In this document: in pieces, positions 57,856-64,000 of the stretch | How the letters are laid out: every line of letters starts with the position of its first letter | Position numbering within the stretch: the stretch's first letter is position 1 | NCBI GenBank assembly: GCA_030427835.1 | Contig: JAUICN010000006.1 | Coordinates: forward strand, 148,086-212,085 | Direction: 5' to 3' | DNA length: 64,000 bases | DNA from: Polyangia bacterium | GTDB taxonomy: Bacteria; Myxococcota_A; Polyangia; Polyangiales; JAUICN01 | The notes under the pieces: model-generated | Database searches by the model: none | The model's input: the letters and a program-made list of their open reading frames with translations, nothing else | Told to the model about the DNA's origin: nothing | Program-made: the position numbers and the translations under genes

Positions 57856-57942
57856 ATCCCATCATGCCACGGGAGTAGTGAGAGCCAACTTCTGGGCCCA
57901 AGCTTCTTGCCAGGAGGCAGGCTCCCATGCGATCTAGTGGCC

Positions 57943-58302
57943 GTGGCACGCCGCACCAAGAACACCGCCCACCCCCGGCAAGTCCTGTCGGGGGACCAAC
58001 AGGTCGATCCCTCCCGGACTCCTGCCTGGTCCTGGATGTTGCCTTTTGGCGTGCTGGTGTTGGCTATCGTTGCGGTGCCGGTGAAGCTCATGGAGCAAGA
58101 GGGCCTACCCCGGTACCGCACCCTTTCGGCCGAACTTTCCCGTGTACAGGAACAAAACGCGGAGCTTCATCATGAGGTATCCCAACTGCTACTCGAGGTG
58201 GACGCGTTGCGAACCGACCCCAAGGCCCTGGAACGTATTGCCCGCCATGAATTGGGAATGATCTACCCCGGCGAACTGGTTTTTCAGTTTCCCGAACGAT
58301 GA
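57943..58302 (+). CDS. FtsB/DivIC-like septum formation initiator
   Basis: TM then coiled coil: MLPFGVLVLAIVAVPVKLMEQEGLPRYRTLSAELSRVQEQNAELHHEVSQLLLEVDALRTDPKALERIARHELGMIYPGELVFQFP. GTG 57943 (alternatives 57937, 58036); track start 57259 is antisense to hrcA. Confidence 0.8.
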   Translation: MARRTKNTAHPRQVLSGDQQVDPSRTPAWSWMLPFGVLVLAIVAVPVKLMEQEGLPRYRTLSAELSRVQEQNAELHHEVSQLLLEVDALRTDPKALERIARHELGMIYPGELVFQFPER

Positions 58303-58338
58303 TCGGGCCGTGTGAATACGTGCTCCACGTCGCCCGAT

Positions 58339-58377
58339 GTGAAGGCCCGGCGTGAAGGCCCAGTGTAAGGGCCCAGC
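58339..58377. repeat. Tandem repeat, period 13 x3
   Basis: gtgaaggcccggc / gtgaaggcccagt / gtaagggcccagc. Confidence 0.75.
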
Positions 58378-58577
58378 GCGCGCTCGTACGAGCCCAGTGC
58401 CATTGTGGCCGGGGTTACCGTGCAATTGACGTCCTGCGGCAATTCAGGGTGGACCAGTCGGCTGAAATGCGACTGTTTCGGCGTAGATTAAGATTGTAAC
58501 ATTCCACTCCCCCGGATTCATTTTGGCGACGCCAAACGGGTCCATAGGCCATTACCGTTGCCCGAGAGGACGATCGA

Positions 58578-59618
58578 GTGAACCCTTTGTATTCTTGGAT
58601 CTCTACACTCCTGGCGCTCGCCTGCGCCTGTACCACCACCGCTTGCACTGCCACCGCGTTCCCCAGCCCCAATGCGAAGGATTCCGAGTTCGGGGATGAC
58701 CAAGCGCTCCTTGACGCCAACCCAGGTGACTCTGGTGACATCAGCACCCTGGCCGGCACTTACACCCTCGTGGCCGAGATTCAGACAAAGGGCAGCGGCA
58801 CCACACAACCCACAAAATTTTACGGCCTAGTCACCATCGACAAGCAGGGCCAAATGAAGCTCCAGGGCTGCAGCATAGCCTTCGCGAAGATCGAGAACAA
58901 AACCGTAGGTACCGTGTCAGTCAAGATTGAACCCGCTTCCCTTTGGGCGAGCCCCCCTACCTCAGGCAGGCTCGTCGTTGTCCAACCAGAAAATCCTCAG
59001 GATAGTTTACAAAGTGATTCTATCGAAGCGGGAAAAATCGCGCCTGTGTCCAACGAAAGCTCCCAGCAGGCGGACACTGCGGTAGACACTTTGCCGCCTT
59101 ACGTCGCCATGGATCGTGCGCGCAGCCTTTCCATTGCCTGGCCGGAGTACAAGGATCACAGCGCGGACTACGACTTTGACAACAGAAACGGTGTCCGGTT
59201 GTCGGTCAGCAGCGACGGAAGTGGCCTACAGGACGTGGCAGGTGCCTTCGGGATCGGCGATCTCAAGGTGTCCATTCAGATCCAGTTCAAGATCCACGTA
59301 TCCGCGTCCAGGGACAACCAAGGAATCATCCAGCTTACCGGGGATCCTGAAACCTCCACAATGTCCGCGGAGGCCGAAATATACGGAACGTACGCCTACA
59401 AACCCACCGGGACACTTCAAGACGAGGTAAAGTCGTTCGTCAAGAAGATCAACAGTTTCAAGTCCATCCAGCTTTCTTTCGTGAGCAAAACCATGCCGAA
59501 CCTCGGTGCTTTCGGCGTACCCGTTGCCTCAGACAGTGAGGCTGCATGGGGAGCGAAAATCCGAGCCAACCAGGGCCAAGCAAGAGCGCTCTGCCAACAG
59601 TACCGCATGGTGCAGTAG
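58578..59618 (+). CDS. Uncharacterised lipoprotein, trio member 1
   Basis: GTG start; LLALACACTTTACTATA; LAGTYTLVAEIQTKGSGTTQPTKFYGLVTIDKQGQMKLQGCSIAF. Confidence 0.75.
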   Translation: MNPLYSWISTLLALACACTTTACTATAFPSPNAKDSEFGDDQALLDANPGDSGDISTLAGTYTLVAEIQTKGSGTTQPTKFYGLVTIDKQGQMKLQGCSIAFAKIENKTVGTVSVKIEPASLWASPPTSGRLVVVQPENPQDSLQSDSIEAGKIAPVSNESSQQADTAVDTLPPYVAMDRARSLSIAWPEYKDHSADYDFDNRNGVRLSVSSDGSGLQDVAGAFGIGDLKVSIQIQFKIHVSASRDNQGIIQLTGDPETSTMSAEAEIYGTYAYKPTGTLQDEVKSFVKKINSFKSIQLSFVSKTMPNLGAFGVPVASDSEAAWGAKIRANQGQARALCQQYRMVQ

Positions 59619-59682
59619 CCACTCACCTTTTTTAAACTAGCCATATTGCTGGAAAAAACGCCACAAGTGGCCGTATTTGACA

Positions 59683-59699
59683 TTGGAACGGGACTTGCT
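59683..59699 (+). promoter_or_regulatory. Candidate sigma54 -24/-12 promoter for lipoprotein pair 59732..61399
   Basis: TTGGAACGGGACTTGCT vs YTGGCACGRN3TTGCW; GG-N10-GC; 34 nt upstream of ATG. Confidence 0.5.
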
Positions 59700-59731
59700 T
59701 CATTTTATATTCACTTTTAAGAGGTGTCTAA

Positions 59732-60538
59732 ATGAACAGTTCCCCCCTTGTTATCTTCCCATCGGTCTTTGCTCTGGCCGCGTGCGCCATCGCCGCCTGC
59801 GCCATCGACCCTGTGCAAAGTGCGCATGATCCCAAAAACGCTGAGTTCGAAGGGACGGTCGGCTCCCCGGATATCTCCATCTCAGATTTCAACGGCGCCT
59901 ACAAACTCACCGTAGAAATGCTCACGGAGGGCAGTGGCGCCACTGGGCCGACCGTATTCAACGCTGTGGCCACGATTCAGGAAGGGGTGCTGGAAATCTA
60001 TCCCTGTTCCATCCAGTTTTCCTCCATCACACACAACGGTGTGGGAACAGTCACCCCCTCCATTCCCAACGAACGCCTCCGTGCTCTTCCCGTGGTCTCA
60101 TCCAGTTTGGCGCTTCACTCCCATTCCGAAGAGCCTGGATCCCTAACCGGTTCCTACGTTTCGATGAACAAACCTGCCAAGTTGGTGATGGGCACTTCTA
60201 AACAGGACCCGTTCCAGATCGACTTTGAAAACTCTGGAAATGGGTTCCAGAATATTGTGGGTGCAGGAACCGTGGGTGCGCTGGCGGTTGCTGTGGAACT
60301 GAAGTTTCAAATCCACGCCAACATCAAAAATAACAAGCTGATTCCCGACATCAACCGTTCAACCATGTCCGCCACCGCGGACACCTTTAGCTGCAGTTGC
60401 TTTGTCGGCGGGCCGTTGCGATCTGCTTTTCAAAAGTTTGTCACCAACATCAAGTCCTACCACGCCATCAGTCTCGAACGTTTGGCCGATGTACCGGCTT
60501 CCAACGAAAACATCTGCGAGGATGTCGGGGTGGAGTAA
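59732..60538 (+). CDS. Uncharacterised lipoprotein, trio member 2
   Basis: FALAACAIAACAIDP; FNGAYKLTVEMLTEGSGATGPTVFNAVATIQEGVLEIYPCSIQF. Confidence 0.78.
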   Translation: MNSSPLVIFPSVFALAACAIAACAIDPVQSAHDPKNAEFEGTVGSPDISISDFNGAYKLTVEMLTEGSGATGPTVFNAVATIQEGVLEIYPCSIQFSSITHNGVGTVTPSIPNERLRALPVVSSSLALHSHSEEPGSLTGSYVSMNKPAKLVMGTSKQDPFQIDFENSGNGFQNIVGAGTVGALAVAVELKFQIHANIKNNKLIPDINRSTMSATADTFSCSCFVGGPLRSAFQKFVTNIKSYHAISLERLADVPASNENICEDVGVE

Positions 60539-60541
60539 CCC

Positions 60542-61399
60542 ATGAAATACCTCACTTTCACTCTTGCCATACCCTTGGTAGCTGCTTGCACGGCAATCAC
60601 CGTGGGTCCAGATACAACCGGAAAAAATAGCGACGTTGAGATTACGGCACAGGAACTACTCCCGTCGGGCTACACCCACCAACTCTTCATCCAAACCCGC
60701 CCGACCAAGCATAAAAAGAAGGGCGCACGATTGTTCTCGGTCGCAAGGTTTGTGGACGGTGGGCTTGAAGTTCTTCCCTGTAACATCACCCTCGCTAAGA
60801 CGACGTTTCCATTGGCCTCAGTGGATGCTGTCATTTCTGCAGAAGATACCCTGACCGCATCCGTCCCCACGGTTGTACCGCTCACAGACAATACAGAAAC
60901 GTCCCTAGTCACCGCGCGCACTGATTGGTGGTTGGGGGATCACCAGGGCACCGCTAAAACAACAGAAGGCCCTGCGGGAACACTTGACTGCAGCAATACA
61001 AAGGTAAAACGCATCGACCTTTCGCTAGATGGTACAGGGTGGCTCTTTTGGATTTCTAGCCAACTAGAATATGTCTTCGCGCTCAACATGGAGTTGAATC
61101 TCACGCGATCTAGTGTTGGCGAAAAATGGGAATACAAAAGACAGTTAGAAGAAAACGCCACGGATACAGAGGCTGACTACCTGAAGATTACTCCGTTCGT
61201 CTGCAAAGAAGATACGGACAAGGTGCATCCCGGTGTAAAAAATGAGTTGCCCAAGGTAAACACCATTTACGCGGCATACATGGAAGCGGTATCCAACGCA
61301 TCTTGCGCCAGGGTTCAAGACTGGTCCCAAACCATGATTAAGGACGCCTACCCCCAGGATGGGCAAGTGCCCCTGCCTTGGAATAAGCCCATCGAGTAG
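60542..61399 (+). CDS. Uncharacterised lipoprotein, trio member 3
   Basis: LTFTLAIPLVAACTAI lipobox; SGYTHQLFIQTRPTKHKKKGARLFSVARFVDGGLEVLPCNITLAK; 3-nt gap from member 2. Confidence 0.75.
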   Translation: MKYLTFTLAIPLVAACTAITVGPDTTGKNSDVEITAQELLPSGYTHQLFIQTRPTKHKKKGARLFSVARFVDGGLEVLPCNITLAKTTFPLASVDAVISAEDTLTASVPTVVPLTDNTETSLVTARTDWWLGDHQGTAKTTEGPAGTLDCSNTKVKRIDLSLDGTGWLFWISSQLEYVFALNMELNLTRSSVGEKWEYKRQLEENATDTEADYLKITPFVCKEDTDKVHPGVKNELPKVNTIYAAYMEAVSNASCARVQDWSQTMIKDAYPQDGQVPLPWNKPIE

Positions 61400-61509
61400 T
61401 CGGCATTGTCTGGACACTTCCAGAGAATTGGGGTCGGGTTCCGGGAACTAACTAGAACAGGTTTCTTGCACTACTCACCATTTGTGCAGTACCAAGGAAC
61501 GACTAAGTC

Positions 61510-63723
61510 ATGTCGCGGTTGGTTCAGTTTAGCCTACGGACGCGTAGGTTTTTGCGAGCAGGCTATGGGTTTGCCGCTTCGCTATTGCCCGTCGCGTGGC
61601 TGATTCAGGGGCATTTTTCGCCCGGCTGGTCTTGGGACGCTTGGCTTCTTTCCAGCGCCTTTTTGATGCTGGTTGCCTGGCGTGCATTGCTGCGTCGTCG
61701 CGACATTCGACGGGGGCACGGTACGGCCATCTGGGATGTGGAACTGGGCTGGTACCTCCTGCTAGCCATTCATATCGGTCTTCAGGGATTGGCGGCCTTT
61801 GGTGGTCCCTGGCACACCCTGGTGTACGCACTGCTTGCCACATCCGCTGTATTCGCGGCCGCTCCCGCTCCCAGTGTACTGGTCGTTCTTGCCCTTGGGT
61901 TGGAGGTGGCTGTGCATCTACCCAACGAGAAAGGTGAACTCTTTACACTAATCCAACGTGGTGCATTTATTCTCTTCTTTGGCGTCCTGCATCAACTGTA
62001 CACACGGTTGGAGGTGGCTCGGGTACGGCAGGATTCGCAACGCCGACAGACCGAAAATCAGCGACGTATGGAAGCCGAAGCTCGCATGTTTCGGATGGTG
62101 GCGGCACCCACATCAGCCGCTGTCTCCAGCGCGGGAAACGTAGACGCTGCTGAGTCCGATCCTACGCGGGCACTGCGCGCAAGCATTCAAGAGGTTCACC
62201 AGTCCCTATTTCACATGTTGGAGTTCATCAAAACGACGCTCCACCTTCATACATGTGTTCTGCTATTTCGAAGTCCTGACGGTAGCCACCTGAGGATTGC
62301 GGAGGTAGCCACAGACAGCGACCTCATCAATCCAGAGCCCATACCGGCTGGAGAAGGGGCCGTGGGAGCCGTAGCGACCCGGGGCCTGGTCATGAATCTC
62401 GAGCATTTGAAGCCCGGTTTCCGTGGAATTCGGTACTACACAGCAGAGGTCCCAGTGCAGGCATTTTTGGGTGTACCGGTGGTGGAAAACACGGAGCTTG
62501 TGGGCGCCCTCTGTGCCGACCGATCGACCGACACGCCGTTCACATCAGAAGATGAGGAAGCTCTCAAACAGGCGGCCGGTTCCCTGCTTCGTGTTATCGA
62601 AAACGAACGTGTATTCCTCCAACTGGAACGTAGCAAAGAAGAACAGGCTGTTCTCTACCGTGCTTCCCAGGCACTAGGCTCTGCCCACGGCCTGAACGAC
62701 GTGATTGAGCGTAGCCTAAGTGCTGCCAAGGAAATCACAGATCATGACTTTGCAGCCGTGGTCTTTCACGACGCCGCAGCAGGGAAACACACTGTACAGC
62801 GGGCGGTAGGTGAGGACGCGGAGCGATTCCTGGGGTTGACGTTCAAGGACAACAGCTCCCTGACGTCCATGGCGGTTAAAAATAGGCACTTTTTGCCCTA
62901 TCGAGGGCACTACGACGAGCAACAGCAGGTGCTGTTCACAAGCCGAACACGTCTAAGAGGAATGAAATCCCTGCTGGTGCTCCCTCTTGTGATTGGTCAG
63001 GAGGCGTTGGGGGTGGTCGCGTTGGCGGCGCGCCGCGAACGGGCATTTGGAGACACTTCACGAGCGACATTGCAAGTTCTTGCAAACCACATGGCGGTCG
63101 CACTTTCCCACGCGAAAGCGGTGAAGCGACTGGAGGACATGGCGATTACAGATGGTCTCACGGGGTGCCTAAATAAGCGCGCGTTCCGTGAAGAACTGGA
63201 CCGTCGAATGCTCTCCGCAAGGCGTTTTGGTCGGCCCCTATCTCTTCTGGTAACAGACATTGATCACTTCAAAGTCGTCAATGATACCTATGGACACGCC
63301 ACGGGGGACCGTGTACTTCGCATGCTTGGCGAGATGCTGCAGCAGGTGAAGCGTGAAACAGATGTGGTCGCCAGGTTTGGTGGCGAAGAGTTCTGTGTGT
63401 TGTGCGAGGAGACAGACACCGCGGGTGCGGTCCTGCTCGCGGAACGTATTCGAGAAGAACTGGAAAGCCGGATCATACAAACAGAAATAGGTAAGCTTTC
63501 GGTGACCACTTCCATCGGTGTGGCTACGTTTCCAAACGACAGCAGTGATGCCGGGGGCCTTTTCGAGTCTGCAGACAAAGCCTTGTACAAAGCCAAGGAA
63601 ACAGGGCGAAACAGAGTATGTACGGCTTCTCATCAACGACCAGGTAGCCAGCCCGTACCAGCAAATCCCCAACCCCAACATCGAGGTCGCTCGGCCACCT
63701 CTTACGCCAAAACCGGATCGTAG
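61510..63723 (+). CDS. Membrane diguanylate cyclase: TM region, two GAF-like domains, GGDEF
   Basis: DMAITDGLTGCLNKRAFREELDRR; RETDVVARFGGEEFCVL (active GGEEF and RxxD I-site); TM N-terminus. Confidence 0.93.
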   Translation: MSRLVQFSLRTRRFLRAGYGFAASLLPVAWLIQGHFSPGWSWDAWLLSSAFLMLVAWRALLRRRDIRRGHGTAIWDVELGWYLLLAIHIGLQGLAAFGGPWHTLVYALLATSAVFAAAPAPSVLVVLALGLEVAVHLPNEKGELFTLIQRGAFILFFGVLHQLYTRLEVARVRQDSQRRQTENQRRMEAEARMFRMVAAPTSAAVSSAGNVDAAESDPTRALRASIQEVHQSLFHMLEFIKTTLHLHTCVLLFRSPDGSHLRIAEVATDSDLINPEPIPAGEGAVGAVATRGLVMNLEHLKPGFRGIRYYTAEVPVQAFLGVPVVENTELVGALCADRSTDTPFTSEDEEALKQAAGSLLRVIENERVFLQLERSKEEQAVLYRASQALGSAHGLNDVIERSLSAAKEITDHDFAAVVFHDAAAGKHTVQRAVGEDAERFLGLTFKDNSSLTSMAVKNRHFLPYRGHYDEQQQVLFTSRTRLRGMKSLLVLPLVIGQEALGVVALAARRERAFGDTSRATLQVLANHMAVALSHAKAVKRLEDMAITDGLTGCLNKRAFREELDRRMLSARRFGRPLSLLVTDIDHFKVVNDTYGHATGDRVLRMLGEMLQQVKRETDVVARFGGEEFCVLCEETDTAGAVLLAERIREELESRIIQTEIGKLSVTTSIGVATFPNDSSDAGGLFESADKALYKAKETGRNRVCTASHQRPGSQPVPANPQPQHRGRSATSYAKTGS

Positions 63724-64000
63724 TTTCAATCCTGCGTCGCTTGAAGGATACACAATAGGGCAGTCGTTTCGCCCTTTGACCCAGGTTGATTTGGATTGGA
63801 GAGACATAATAGTACGAAACACGTTGTGTCTTTTTCCAAACAAGCGAAGGGCCTACGTTTTTCCCCGACAGGTGGAGGCCTTTTTGGCCGCCTCAGCGTG
63901 GAAATACTGCTTTGTTTTCCTTCAAGCTCGGCAAAAAGCAGATCGGTGCACTAGCGACGAATCGCATCTGGAAGAATGCTGTACGAAGGAAGCGGCTAGG

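Noticed and set aside
57259-57942. N-terminal extension of the FtsB-like ORF
   Set aside because: Antisense to hrcA; only the part after ~57943 looks like an FtsB/DivIC protein.
58547-58561. Sigma54-like GGCCATTACCGTTGC upstream of the first trio lipoprotein
   Set aside because: Spacing is N11 rather than the near-invariant N10; too weak to call.
63238-63843. 201-aa minus-strand ORF at the window end
   Set aside because: Mostly antisense to the GGDEF domain; no domain recognised.
1-64000. CRISPR arrays, tRNA/rRNA genes, transposases, integrases, phage genes
   Set aside because: Scanned by eye; no regularly spaced repeats, tRNA-like cloverleaf with TTCRA, or recognisable mobile-element proteins seen. 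A tRNAscan/Infernal run would be needed to exclude small RNAs.

Overview
This is a dense bacterial chromosomal window. Its gene content suggests a Myxococcota or Bradymonadales-like (former deltaproteobacterial) genome: many eukaryotic-type Ser/Thr kinases, myxococcus-type Cys-rich repeats, an AgmX/PglI-type protein, and a classical mevalonate pathway. That lineage call is an inference. About 50 CDSs can be supported. Housekeeping genes include rimO, a ferredoxin, RelA/SpoT, rpe, lipA, branched-chain 2-oxoacid dehydrogenase E1a/E1b/E2, mutY, serS, murB, grpE, hrcA and an ftsB-like gene. A mevalonate kinase / diphosphomevalonate decarboxylase / phosphomevalonate kinase / HMG-CoA reductase operon has start/stop-overlapping junctions and lies near a polyprenyl synthetase and type-2 IPP isomerase. 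Signalling genes include three Ser/Thr kinases, an FHA-sigma54 activator, a double histidine kinase and a GAF-GAF-GGDEF protein. No tRNA, rRNA, CRISPR array or transposase was recognised. The most interesting items are: (1) two unassigned lipoprotein families (a tandem trio at 58.6-61.4 kb and a pair at 42.7-45.4 kb), several with sigma54-like GG-N10-GC motifs just upstream; (2) a Ser/Thr kinase fused to a degenerate cyclase-like domain, an AAA ATPase and helical repeats; (3) a tandem histidine kinase whose second half looks catalytically dead; (4) a perfect 24-bp inverted repeat upstream of rimO; (5) a HEPN/MNT toxin-antitoxin pair between lipA and the dehydrogenase operon; (6) recurrent 12-18 bp tandem duplications, mostly 15 bp and in frame, in linkers of several unrelated genes. 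No similarity search was possible, so every family call rests on motifs I recognise.
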